NCBI GenBank assembly: GCA_050633785.1
Contig: JBOEHE010000028.1
Coordinates: forward strand, 1-64,000
Origin: CALKZN01 sp050633785
GTDB taxonomy: Bacteria; Pseudomonadota; Gammaproteobacteria; Arenicellales; Arenicellaceae
Length of the DNA stretch: 64,000 nucleotides
Reading direction: 5' to 3'
In this document: in pieces, positions 51,712 through 60,307 of the stretch
Numbering within the stretch: the stretch's first letter is position 1
How the letters are laid out: each line of letters starts with the position of its first letter
Made by a program: the position numbers and the translations under genes
Notes under the pieces: model-generated
Databases searched by the model: none
Told to the model about the DNA's origin: nothing
Seen by the model: the letters and a program-made list of their open reading frames with translations, nothing else

Positions 51712-53250
51712 GTGAAAGCAAACAAACTCTACAACTGGGCTCTAGTGGCGCTGTTTTCTTTGCTATGCGTAATGCTGCTTTTATTTACGTGGTTTCCTTC
51801 ATGGCATGCATTTGATCAATACTTGAAAACTCCTTATTTGCCTACAGCAATGTTGGATCAGGGCAAAAAAGGCAAAATAATAAAACAGTTGGGTTTGGTT
51901 TATGCTGAAGTAAACGATGGTCAACGTTATCAGAAAAATACTACGGTAGAAAATGACGAAGAGGAAGTGCCCATCAATTTGTTTCAACGTAAGCGACGAG
52001 TGGGAGATTATCTCTATCGAGCTAATGTCGGGGGTAAAGCAAATTTTCCAAGTCGGATAGAAAGTGATGCTGATAAAATACCTCACCAGCACATAACGCA
52101 GGTGTCTTTAGGAATTAGTGATGCAGCGCTATTCGATGAAAACTTAGGGATATTGCTTAATGCGGGACAGTCTGGACGCAAATGGGAGCGGCCTGCAACA
52201 TTATCTATTTACCGTGGAAACCAAATGTCTCTGGCGCAAAATGTTGGTGTGAGGCTCTATGGAGAAAAGGGTGTTCGAGAACAACTCAAAGGCAACTTGG
52301 AGCAAAGCTATGAGGTTTTTTTTCGTTCACGTTACAGTGTTGATGAGATATCAGGTGGCACTGTGTTTAATGCCTCACAGGTTTCTTCATTATCGGGCTT
52401 GGTTCTGGAACAGGGAGATGTTGTAAAAAGGTTGTTGGCCATGGATCTATGGCGTGCTGCAGGTTTGAGGGTACCGGCCTATGGACCGGCTTTATTGAGT
52501 ATCAATGGTCACAATTTAGGTGTAAGGCTGGCACATGAACCCGTTACTTCTAAACAATGGTTGTTGCGCACAGCAAACCCGTGGTTGGACTTTTATCGAA
52601 GCGATAAAGGTGCCACCGATCAAGGGTGGCGCTGGAATGTTGAACTGACTTCCTGGCATCGACAGGTACGTGGTACATTGACAATGGAATTAGTCAATAC
52701 CTATATAGATTTGGAGAATTTGACGCGTAATATTGCAGCCCATATGGTGTGTGGGTCTAGTGATTGGCCACATTGGGCCATTGTTCGTGACCGTAACGCT
52801 GAAAACCGATGGCGTTGGATTGAGTGGGAGATGAGCACCTGTTTTAGTGATGATTGGCATACTTCTAAAGGGTCGATTGCCGAACAACATTGGTTGCGTA
52901 TTGTTATGACTCGGAAACCTGGCAAACTGGACGACCCATGGCATGTCACTCATAGAGATTTAAGGACGAGAATATTTACGGAATTAATGAATAATGATCC
53001 TGATTATCAAGCTTATTTTTTGTCTATACTGGAAGATGTCATGCAAAAGCTTACAACGGATGATGGCATCTTGGAGCGTTTGCACCATTATCGTAGCCTA
53101 TGGCCAAAACAACAGTTGAAAGGTGATTCAACGGGGGAACATCTGTCTTTCGACGATATGGAGTTGTTCTTGCAACAACGAAGCCACTTTATTCGTAAGG
53201 AAATCAAACGGTATTTCAACACAGCCAGCTCTGTGCCTAACGATATTTGA
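51712..53250 (+). CDS. Second CotH-like membrane-anchored protein
   Basis: 512 residues. The GTG at 51712 has AGGA 5 bases upstream; a GTG at 51694 would add six residues without such a site. TM about 11-33 (ALVALFSLLCVMLLLFTWF), then an extracytoplasmic domain. It has the CotH-type pattern: GVRLYGEKGVREQLKGNLEQ, VVKRLLAMDLWRAAGLRVPA, and GHNLGVRLAHEP, then WPHWAIVRDRNAENRWRWIE holding the acidic IEWE region where CotH proteins bind metal. It is a distant relative of the CotH protein at 48020-50107. Divergent from the VTC operon, and so probably part of the same system. Confidence 0.65.
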   Translation: MKANKLYNWALVALFSLLCVMLLLFTWFPSWHAFDQYLKTPYLPTAMLDQGKKGKIIKQLGLVYAEVNDGQRYQKNTTVENDEEEVPINLFQRKRRVGDYLYRANVGGKANFPSRIESDADKIPHQHITQVSLGISDAALFDENLGILLNAGQSGRKWERPATLSIYRGNQMSLAQNVGVRLYGEKGVREQLKGNLEQSYEVFFRSRYSVDEISGGTVFNASQVSSLSGLVLEQGDVVKRLLAMDLWRAAGLRVPAYGPALLSINGHNLGVRLAHEPVTSKQWLLRTANPWLDFYRSDKGATDQGWRWNVELTSWHRQVRGTLTMELVNTYIDLENLTRNIAAHMVCGSSDWPHWAIVRDRNAENRWRWIEWEMSTCFSDDWHTSKGSIAEQHWLRIVMTRKPGKLDDPWHVTHRDLRTRIFTELMNNDPDYQAYFLSILEDVMQKLTTDDGILERLHHYRSLWPKQQLKGDSTGEHLSFDDMELFLQQRSHFIRKEIKRYFNTASSVPNDI

Positions 53251-53309
53251 TTCAAGGATTGACTTGGTAGACAGTATCTTTACTTATCTTGCCCAGCAAA
53301 TTCTTGGTT

Positions 53310-53344
53310 AATACCTTCTGCCAATATTATTGGCAGAAGGTATT
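53310..53344. repeat. 17-base-arm palindrome between convergent genes
   Basis: AATACCTTCTGCCAATA is followed after one base by its exact complement. It lies between the convergent cotH-like and smpB genes, and probably forms a hairpin that ends both transcripts, though there is no T-tract. Confidence 0.7.
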
Positions 53345-53356
53345 CAGCTTAGTCGT

Positions 53357-53821
53357 TTATCCTTTTAGAATACGTTGCTTCTGCCGTTGCCAATCTCGTT
53401 CTTTGATGCTTTGGCGTTTATCATGCAGTTTCTTACCTTTGGCCAAGCCTATTTTGATTTTAGCCCGTCCACGGCTCCAATAGAGGCTTAATGGTGCGAT
53501 AGTGTAACCATCGCGGTCAACAGAGCCAATCAGGGTGCTGATTTCTTTGCGATGCAGTAATAGCTTACGACTGCGCACTGGGTCTGCCTTTACATGGGTT
53601 GATGCCGATGTCAAAGGGCTGAAGTGTGCGCCAAACAGAAAAATTTCTCCACGCTGAATAATGACGTAGCTTTCTTTCAATTGTGCTCGACCAGCTCGCA
53701 GGCTTTTGACTTCCCAGCCTTCCAATGCAATACCAGCCTCATATTCTTTTTCGATGAAATAATCAAAGCGAGCCTTTTTGTTCTGTACGATGGTGTTGCT
53801 ACTTGTTTTTTGTTTGGCCAT
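53357..53821 (-). CDS. smpB: SsrA-binding protein SmpB
   Basis: 154 residues from the ATG at 53821 (MAKQKTSSNTIVQNKKARF); an upstream start at 53875 would add 18 non-conserved residues. SmpB motifs: YEAGIALEGWEVKSLRAGR, SYVIIQRGEIFLFGAH, and RKLLLHRKEI, with the basic C-terminal tail KKLHDKRQSIKERDWQRQK that enters the ribosomal mRNA channel. It binds tmRNA for trans-translation. The tmRNA gene itself is not seen in this window. It diverges from ratA, as in other gammaproteobacteria. Confidence 0.97.
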   Translation of the reverse strand: MAKQKTSSNTIVQNKKARFDYFIEKEYEAGIALEGWEVKSLRAGRAQLKESYVIIQRGEIFLFGAHFSPLTSASTHVKADPVRSRKLLLHRKEISTLIGSVDRDGYTIAPLSLYWSRGRAKIKIGLAKGKKLHDKRQSIKERDWQRQKQRILKG

Positions 53822-54274
53822 GATTGGTTGTTGCTTAATAAAAGTAAGAAAAGTCACTGAGCGAGCAGCATTCAAGCATAAAGCAGTTCAAAAGAAAATC
53901 AAATCATTGAGAATTTTATAAGCATTTTAGGCAGAATTATCAGCTCAATGTCTAAACCTTACTTCTTTGTGTTGGTAATGTGTTTGAGCCGGTTTTAGCT
54001 TGGTAAGGGCTTTGGGTAGGTCTCTTTGCAGAAAGGAAGTATTTTCTTTTTTGAAAGAATAAACAGTAACGGCATATTTGTTCTATTTGATATACTCTCG
54101 ATCAGTTTGCGGGGTGTTAAGTTTGCTGCCAGCGTTGCTCATTGAAATTGCAATTTCCTATCAAGGGTATTTGCTGTGACATTTTGTGTGATCTCGTTGA
54201 GTTTGGCTTAACTTTATTTTGATAATGTATTGTATAAGGGTTTTTAGGGTAAATAACATGGTTGGGCTAGTGTT
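53822..54274. other. smpB-ratA divergent intergenic region
   Basis: About 450 bases with no convincing gene. AT-rich, with a promoter-like TTTGATATACT near 54090. I searched for tmRNA-like ends and tRNA-like folds and saw none. An upstream extension of smpB (53822-53875) is possible but not supported. Confidence 0.4.
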
Positions 54275-54730
54275 GTGAATTCAGTCAATAAATCTGCACT
54301 AGTGCCTTACACTGCAGAGCAGATGTTTGATCTTGTTGCAGATATAGAGCGGTACCCGCAATTTTTGCAATGGTGTAGTGGGGCGTCGGTTATCAGTGAA
54401 CAGGATGGCGAGGTAGTTGCTCGTTTAGAAGTGGCATACAAAGGCATCAAACAGGCTTTTACTACGCAGAATGTGAACAGCCAATGTGATTCAATACACA
54501 TGAGTCTGCAGGATACCAATGGGCCTTTCAGAGATCTTAATGGAGTCTGGACATTTACCAAATTAGGCAAGTCTCAAGAAGCTTGTAAGGTCCAGCTTGA
54601 GTTAGATTTTTCATTTAAGAATTATTTACTCAGACAAATGATGGGGCCCGTATTTAGCCAGATAGCAAATAGTCAGTTGGATGCATTTGTTCAACGGGCC
54701 GCAGTGATTTATGCAGGGGTAGAGTTATGA
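54275..54730 (+). CDS. ratA: RatA family protein (ribosome association / ubiquinone-binding START fold)
   Basis: 151 residues starting at a GTG. KSALVPYTAEQMFDLVADIE, then RYPQFLQWCSGASVI and FSQIANSQLDAFVQRA are diagnostic of the RatA/Coq10 family. E. coli RatA inhibits subunit joining of ribosomes and is called a toxin; the eukaryotic relative Coq10 binds ubiquinone. The pair with rnfH next door is conserved in gammaproteobacteria and sits beside smpB. Family assignment is sure; the toxin role is from the literature of homologues. Confidence 0.92.
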   Translation: MNSVNKSALVPYTAEQMFDLVADIERYPQFLQWCSGASVISEQDGEVVARLEVAYKGIKQAFTTQNVNSQCDSIHMSLQDTNGPFRDLNGVWTFTKLGKSQEACKVQLELDFSFKNYLLRQMMGPVFSQIANSQLDAFVQRAAVIYAGVEL

Positions 54731-54776
54731 GAAAAATGAACTCAATTGACCTGAAATATAAAGGGTTTGCAGGCTT

Positions 54777-55097
54777 ATGAGTCAACACATTATAGAAGTT
54801 CAAATTGTTTATGCGCTGCCAGACACGTCTTGGATCAAAGCCATGACTGTTGCACGGGGTTCTACACCCGAGGATCTCATTCGAGATAGTGGCTTTTTGT
54901 TGGAATTTCCAAGTTTGAAACAACAATTTAATAATAATGAATTGGCCTATGGTGTCTATAGTCAACGAGTCGATCAACATTATTTATTGGAACAAGGCGA
55001 CCGCCTGGAGATCTACCGTCCTTTACAGGCAGACCCCAAGGATGTGAGGCGAGAGTTGGCTAAACAAGGAAAAACGATGGGTAGCCAATCAAGCTGA
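54777..55097 (+). CDS. rnfH: RnfH family ubiquitin-like protein (RatB)
   Basis: 106 residues, MSQHIIEVQIVYALPDTSWI, then GSTPEDLIRDSG and QGDRLEIYRPLQADPKDVRR, the beta-grasp signature of RnfH/RatB. It follows ratA with 46 bases between stop and start. Its function is unknown; it is the usual partner of ratA in this order. Confidence 0.92.
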   Translation: MSQHIIEVQIVYALPDTSWIKAMTVARGSTPEDLIRDSGFLLEFPSLKQQFNNNELAYGVYSQRVDQHYLLEQGDRLEIYRPLQADPKDVRRELAKQGKTMGSQSS

Positions 55098-55211
55098 GAG
55101 ACTTTTTATACTTAGAGTTCTTCGCACTTTATCGCACTTTACCAGCCTGAAAAATTACTTGGTAGACCGAGATAGCCCGCTTCTGGTTGCTGAGGGTCTA
55201 TTTTTTCAATA

Positions 55212-55655
55212 CTAGCGGCTGAAAATACCTTTTTTCTTTTGCGTTGGTTTCGTGATAACAGTGCCGCCAGTAGGTTCTTTTTCTGGGGTTTGTCGCAGTT
55301 GCTCAAGTTTACTAAAGCTTAGGTCGCCACTGATATCCCTGAGCTCATTATTCACAAAAATAAGCGTAATCGCTTTTTGTTCCATCTTTTTGCTTGAAAC
55401 AGTTCCGCTGGAATAGAAATAATCCCAACGGTTATTGTTGAAAGCATCTTTTATCAAAGGATTACCAATCAAGGCTTGAACTTCCTGTTTACTCATCCCT
55501 TCCTGTAATTGAGCTATCGTATTTGAAGGCACTTGGTTACCTTGAATTACCTTCTGTTGATAAGGAGAAATACAGCCGGTGATAGCCAGACATAGAAAAA
55601 TTAACCCGCATTGAGCTAGGTGTTTACGGGTATAGGCAATAGAAAAACGGTTCAT
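55212..55655 (-). CDS. bamE: Outer-membrane assembly lipoprotein BamE
   Basis: 147 residues. Lipobox LAITGC with lipidated Cys about residue 28. Then SPYQQKVIQGNQVPSNTIAQ, LQEGMSKQEVQALIGNPLI and NNRWDYFYSSGTVSSK, the SmpA/OmlA fold. BamE is a small lipoprotein of the BAM complex, helping BamA insert outer-membrane barrel proteins. It converges with rnfH, as in the common smpB-ratA-rnfH-bamE arrangement. Confidence 0.95.
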   Translation of the reverse strand: MNRFSIAYTRKHLAQCGLIFLCLAITGCISPYQQKVIQGNQVPSNTIAQLQEGMSKQEVQALIGNPLIKDAFNNNRWDYFYSSGTVSSKKMEQKAITLIFVNNELRDISGDLSFSKLEQLRQTPEKEPTGGTVITKPTQKKKGIFSR

Positions 55656-55957
55656 TTTTGTAGGTTTCCAGTGGTCATAAGTAAAACTTAATTAAACGGT
55701 CAGTGCCATAATAACCAGTGATTATGCGGCTTGCAAAGCAAAGTTTTGCTCTCACTGCATTATACGTTATATGCATTGATTATTTTCAGGTAAAAAACTA
55801 TTATCGATTGAGTTAGACAGTTTAGCTATAAGAATACTAACAATTGATTTAGAAAAAAATTAAAAAAGCTTTAATTAATTTACACGAAAACTAGCAATAA
55901 TATTTTAAATAACTAGCAACTTGTATTAAAAAAAATAGCAACTTAGGAGAAAAACTT
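55656..55957. other. bamE-aapJ divergent intergenic region
   Basis: About 300 very AT-rich bases (near 55790-55945 almost only A and T). It must hold the promoters of bamE and of aapJ; AGGAG lies just before the aapJ ATG. No ORF or clear operator was found. Confidence 0.5.
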
Positions 55958-56974
55958 ATGAGAAATAAACTAGCGTTATTAGCAACTGTAATTGCCGGTA
56001 CAGCATTCAGTGCCGCTGCGACAGCAGGAACTCTAGAAGATGTTAAGAAAAAAGGTTATGTAGATTGCGGTGTGAGCACCGGTTTGGCAGGTTTTTCACA
56101 AAAGGATGAGAAAGGTAAGTGGAGTGGTCTTGATGTTGACGTTTGCCGTGGTGTGGCAGCTGCTGTTTTAGGAGATTCAGAAAAAGTTAAGTATAAGCCA
56201 TTAACTGCAAAAGAGCGTTTTACTGCTTTGCAATCAGGCGAAATTGATATCTTGTCAAGAAATACGACATGGACAGCCACTCGTGATACATCACTGGGCT
56301 TAAATTTTGCTGGTGTTGTTTATTATGACGGCACAGGTTTCATGGTCAAGAAATCAATGGGCGTAAAAAGCGCATTGGAATTAGACGGAGCTGCCGTTTG
56401 TATTCAAGCAGGTACTTCAACTGAACTTGCTATTGCTGATTACTTCCGTGATAACAACATGACTTATAAAGTTGTGACATTTGATACATCTGATCAAACT
56501 CGTTCAGGTTTTGAAAGTGGTCGTTGTGACATTCTGGTTTCTGACCAATCTCAGTTATATGCCCTGCGCATTGGTTTGAAAGACCCATCTGGATCTATTG
56601 TACTGCCTGAAGTAATTTCAAAAGAGCCTTTGGGACCAGTGGTTCGTCAAGGTGATGACCCTTGGTTCAATGTCGTTCGTTGGGTAGTTAATGCCTCTAT
56701 CGAAGGTGAGTTCTTAGGTGTTAACTCTGGCAATGTTGCTGAAATGAAAACATCAGGTAACCCAGCACAAAAACGTTTAGTAGGTGCTGAAAGTGATCTT
56801 GGTGAAAAACTGGGTTTGTCAGGTGATTGGGCGGCAAACGTTATCATGCAAGTTGGTAACTATGCTGAATCATTCAAACGTAATGTTGGTGCTGATTCAC
56901 CTCTGCAGATTTCGCGTGGTTTGAATGCGCAATGGAACAAAGGCGGTATTCTTTACTCCCAGCCTTTACGTTAG
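55958..56974 (+). CDS. aapJ: General L-amino-acid ABC transporter, binding protein AapJ
   Basis: 338 residues with a signal peptide (about 1-23, AAATAG). Family motifs: GYVDCGVSTGLAGFSQKDEK, GLDVDVCRGVAAAVLGD, RFTALQSGEIDILSRNTTWT and VVRQGDDPWFNVVRWVVNA. It is the periplasmic receptor of a broad L-amino-acid importer, working with AapQMP downstream. A terminator hairpin separates it from aapQ, so it is probably made in excess over the membrane parts. Confidence 0.95.
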   Translation: MRNKLALLATVIAGTAFSAAATAGTLEDVKKKGYVDCGVSTGLAGFSQKDEKGKWSGLDVDVCRGVAAAVLGDSEKVKYKPLTAKERFTALQSGEIDILSRNTTWTATRDTSLGLNFAGVVYYDGTGFMVKKSMGVKSALELDGAAVCIQAGTSTELAIADYFRDNNMTYKVVTFDTSDQTRSGFESGRCDILVSDQSQLYALRIGLKDPSGSIVLPEVISKEPLGPVVRQGDDPWFNVVRWVVNASIEGEFLGVNSGNVAEMKTSGNPAQKRLVGAESDLGEKLGLSGDWAANVIMQVGNYAESFKRNVGADSPLQISRGLNAQWNKGGILYSQPLR

Positions 56975-56988
56975 TCAACTAACGTTTA

Positions 56989-57030
56989 TAACTGAGTTAC
57001 TGCCCGGATTGGTGCAGTAACTCAGTTTTC
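56989..57030 (+). terminator. Intergenic hairpin aapJ/aapQ
   Basis: AACTGAGTTACTGC and GCAGTAACTCAGTT form a perfect 14-base stem with a 10-base loop, ending in TTTTC. Expected to cut most transcripts after aapJ and let a fraction read through to aapQMP. Confidence 0.8.
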
Positions 57031-57079
57031 TGCTACTCTTAGCAGTATGTCCTTTCTTTTTCTCACACAAAACGTCTAA

Positions 57080-58267
57080 ATGTCTATGTCGAATCACGAC
57101 GCGAAAGCAAAAGTTGCCTTTTATAATAGGGCAGAAGTACGCTCCGCCGTATTTCAAATAGTGGTCTTCGTCCTGCTGGCGATTTTCTTCTATAATATTT
57201 ATCAAAACACTCTAGCAAACATGCAGGCCCGTGGTATCAAAACGGGATTTAGTTTTATGTCTGCGGTTTCCGGTTTCGACATTTTGATGTCGATGATCGA
57301 ATACGATTCAACCAGTACCTATGGTCGAACCTTTGTGGTTGGTTTATTAAATACATTATTGGTTTCAGCAATCAGTATTGTATTTGCGACTATCTTGGGG
57401 TTTATTATCGGGGTTTCCAGACTTTCATCAAACTGGCTTCTTTCCAAGGTTGCCACTGTTTATGTTGAAATTTTCAGAAATATTCCATTATTGGTGCAAA
57501 TCATTTTCTGGTATTCCGGGGTAATCCTGATTTCATTGCCAGGAATCAGGGATAGTCTATCTTTGGGAAATTTCCTGTTTTTTAATGTGCGAGGTTTGTA
57601 TATTCCTAAAATCATTTGGGAAAATGGTGCAGGTATTTTTGGAATCAGCATTATTGTTGCAATTGTGGCTTGTATTGTTATTAGCAGAAGAGCCAAAAAG
57701 CAACAGGTGCTTACAGGTAAACAACAACCGACACTGGGAATCAACCTGGGTATCCTAATTGGTTTGCCCCTGATCACATTTTTAGCCATGGGCTCTCCAG
57801 CGGCTTTGGAGTTACCAGAGTTAAAAGGTTTTAACTTTAAAGGTGGTTCAAACCTGATCCCTGAATTGGTGGCTTTGGTTGTTGCCTTGTCTGTTTATAC
57901 CTCGGCATTTATTGCTGAAGCGGTAAGAGCAGGGGTGCAGTCAGTTTCTCATGGTCAAGTCGAAGCCGCTCGATGTCTGGGTCTTAAAGAATCCAAAGTG
58001 CTTCGATTGGTGACAGTTCCACAAGCCTTAAGGGTGATTGTGCCTCCATTGAATAGTCAATATCAAAACCTTATCAAGAACTCATCATTGGCAGCTGCTA
58101 TTGGTTATCCGGACTTGGTTGCAGTGTTTATGGGGTCGACATTAAATCAAACTGGACAAGCGGTTGAAATTGTCTTGATGACTATGTTGGTTTACTTGAG
58201 TATCAATTTGACGTTGTCAACGTTTATGAATTGGTATAACAATAAGATTAAATTGAAGGAGCGGTAG
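57080..58267 (+). CDS. aapQ: ABC transporter permease AapQ
   Basis: 395 residues with about eight membrane segments. VYVEIFRNIPLLVQIIFW is the amino-acid permease contact motif; EAARCLGLKESKVLRLVTVP is the EAA loop that touches AapP. The long middle domain between TMs is usual for AapQ. It pairs with AapM, whose gene starts 2 bases after this stop. Confidence 0.95.
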   Translation: MSMSNHDAKAKVAFYNRAEVRSAVFQIVVFVLLAIFFYNIYQNTLANMQARGIKTGFSFMSAVSGFDILMSMIEYDSTSTYGRTFVVGLLNTLLVSAISIVFATILGFIIGVSRLSSNWLLSKVATVYVEIFRNIPLLVQIIFWYSGVILISLPGIRDSLSLGNFLFFNVRGLYIPKIIWENGAGIFGISIIVAIVACIVISRRAKKQQVLTGKQQPTLGINLGILIGLPLITFLAMGSPAALELPELKGFNFKGGSNLIPELVALVVALSVYTSAFIAEAVRAGVQSVSHGQVEAARCLGLKESKVLRLVTVPQALRVIVPPLNSQYQNLIKNSSLAAAIGYPDLVAVFMGSTLNQTGQAVEIVLMTMLVYLSINLTLSTFMNWYNNKIKLKER

Positions 58268-58269
58268 AC

Positions 58270-59370
58270 GTGATTGTATTTGAACCACTTCCGGCGAAGT
58301 CACCGCCGCAGAACACAGTAGGAAAAGTAGCTTGGATGCGAGAAAATTTATTTTCTTCCAAGTTGAATTCAGCCCTGACCATAGTCATTGGCTTTTTATT
58401 ATTGCGCTATATCCCACCTGTTTTAGATTGGGCTTTCATCAGTGCAAACTGGATTGGCTCAACCCAGGATGACTGCACCAAAGATGGCGCATGTTGGGTT
58501 TATATTAAACAATGGTTTGATCAGCTGATTTATGGCCTGTTTCCTGAAGACCAACGTTGGCGAGTGAATCTGGCTCTGATTGGTTTATTGGCCGTAGTTA
58601 CATTGCAGTTCTTTTTGCCAGAGAGGTTGAAGCGTCGGGTTGGATGGGTCAGTCTTATTGCCTTTCCACTGTTCTCTTTGTGGATGATGCGCGGTGGTTG
58701 GGGTCTTGAACTGGTTGATTCTGATCAATGGGGCGGATTTTCACTGAATATTTTATTGGCTTTTGCTGGTATCTTGATGTCCTTGCCGATTGGTATTATC
58801 TGGGCTCTTGGACGCCGCTCTGAAATGCCCTTTATTCGAATTATTTGTATTGCTTCCATCGAATTGTTTCGTGGCGTACCGTTGATCACAATTTTATTTA
58901 TGGGATCGGTGATGTTGCCATTGTTCTTTCCTGAAGGAACGCAAATTCCGCTACTGGCACGAGCTTTCATCGCTATCACTCTATTTCAATCTGCTTATAT
59001 GGCAGAAGTGGTGCGGGGAGGTTTGCAGGCAATCCCAAAAGGTCAGGTTGAAGCTGCGGATTCCTTGGGCTTGGGCTATATGAAAACAATGGGATTAATT
59101 GTTCTGCCACAAGCGTTGAAGATCTCTATTCCGAATATTGTTAATACGTTTATTGCACTGTTTAAAGATACAACACTGGTTTACATCATTGGTATTTTTG
59201 AGGTGTTAAGAGTTGCGGAAACAGGTTTGCAGAATTCAAACTGGTTAGGTGGGCATCATGAAGAAGCTTATGTCTTCGTTGCCTTTGTATTCTGGGTATT
59301 TTGTTACTTGATGTCACGTATAAGTGTTGCCATTGAGAAGAAACTGGATACAGGACACAGCCGTTCCTGA
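58270..59370 (+). CDS. aapM: ABC transporter permease AapM
   Basis: 366 residues starting at a GTG, with about eight membrane segments. CIASIELFRGVPLITILFMG and the EAA loop QVEAADSLGLGYMKTMGLIV match AapM. Cysteine pair DDCTKDGACWVY in a periplasmic loop (about residue 70) may form a disulfide. It forms a heterodimer with AapQ in the inner membrane. Confidence 0.95.
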   Translation: MIVFEPLPAKSPPQNTVGKVAWMRENLFSSKLNSALTIVIGFLLLRYIPPVLDWAFISANWIGSTQDDCTKDGACWVYIKQWFDQLIYGLFPEDQRWRVNLALIGLLAVVTLQFFLPERLKRRVGWVSLIAFPLFSLWMMRGGWGLELVDSDQWGGFSLNILLAFAGILMSLPIGIIWALGRRSEMPFIRIICIASIELFRGVPLITILFMGSVMLPLFFPEGTQIPLLARAFIAITLFQSAYMAEVVRGGLQAIPKGQVEAADSLGLGYMKTMGLIVLPQALKISIPNIVNTFIALFKDTTLVYIIGIFEVLRVAETGLQNSNWLGGHHEEAYVFVAFVFWVFCYLMSRISVAIEKKLDTGHSRS

Positions 59371-59426
59371 TTGCAGGGACTGTATATGCTCTGCTGTTAA
59401 GTCGGATAAATTAAGAGGAAAGTTTT

Positions 59427-60194
59427 ATGAGCGCTAATGCTAAAGAAAATAATGCTGATGAAGTGATTATCACCATCGAAAACATGAACAAGTGGTACGG
59501 TACTTTTCATGTGTTGAAAGACATCAATCTTGAAGTCAGAAAAGGTGAGCGAATTGTTGTTTGTGGTCCTTCGGGTTCCGGTAAATCTACAATGATTCGT
59601 TGTATTAACCATTTGGAGAAATTCCAGAAAGGTCGTATGACTGTTGACGGCGTGGAAATCAACGATGATATTAAGAACATCGAAGCTATCCGTCGTGAAG
59701 TGGGAATGGTGTTTCAACATTTTAACCTGTTCCCACATTTGACCATTCTGGAAAACCTGACTCTGGGTCCAATCTGGGTCAGAAAGATGCCTAAAAAAGA
59801 AGCTGAAGAAATTGCCATGCAGTATTTGGAAAGGGTAAAAATCCCTGATCAGGCGTTGAAATTCCCTGGACAGTTATCTGGTGGTCAGCAACAACGTGTT
59901 GCTATTGCCAGGTCGTTATGTATGAACCCCAAAATCATGTTGTTTGATGAGCCAACGTCGGCTCTTGATCCAGAGATGATTAAAGAGGTTCTGGATGTGA
60001 TGGTCGAATTGGCTCAAGAAGGAATGACAATGCTGTGCGTGACCCATGAAATGGGCTTTGCCAAGAAAGTAGCTGATACAGTTATTTTTATGGATGCTGG
60101 TGAGATTGTGGAAAGAAATAACCCACATGAATTCTTTGATAACCCACAAGTGGATCGTACTCAGAAATTTCTGGAGCAAATTATCGATCACTGA
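59427..60194 (+). CDS. aapP: ABC transporter ATPase AapP
   Basis: 255 residues. Walker A VCGPSGSGKSTMIRC, signature LSGGQQQRVAIARSL, Walker B IMLFDEPTSALDPEM and the switch His in CVTHEMGF. It powers the Aap importer; the sequence is of the GlnQ/HisP polar-amino-acid class. Last gene of the operon, followed by a terminator. Confidence 0.97.
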   Translation: MSANAKENNADEVIITIENMNKWYGTFHVLKDINLEVRKGERIVVCGPSGSGKSTMIRCINHLEKFQKGRMTVDGVEINDDIKNIEAIRREVGMVFQHFNLFPHLTILENLTLGPIWVRKMPKKEAEEIAMQYLERVKIPDQALKFPGQLSGGQQQRVAIARSLCMNPKIMLFDEPTSALDPEMIKEVLDVMVELAQEGMTMLCVTHEMGFAKKVADTVIFMDAGEIVERNNPHEFFDNPQVDRTQKFLEQIIDH

Positions 60195-60240
60195 TTTTAT
60201 GGTCGTATCGACTTTTTCGTTGTTTGGCTTATAGTCATAG

Positions 60241-60272
60241 AAAACCTTCAAGAAATCTCTTGGAGGTTTTTT
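60241..60272 (+). terminator. Terminator of aapJQMP
   Basis: AAAACCTTCAAGA and TCTTGGAGGTTTT make a 13-base stem (one G:U pair) with an AATC loop and a T-run, 46 bases past the aapP stop. Confidence 0.85.
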
Positions 60273-60307
60273 ATTGCTTGTTTGGCAAGCAAGGGGTGTA
60301 GTTGGAT

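Noticed and set aside
53822..54274. A tmRNA gene beside smpB.
   Set aside because: No tRNA-like acceptor ends or tag-coding frame found in this stretch.
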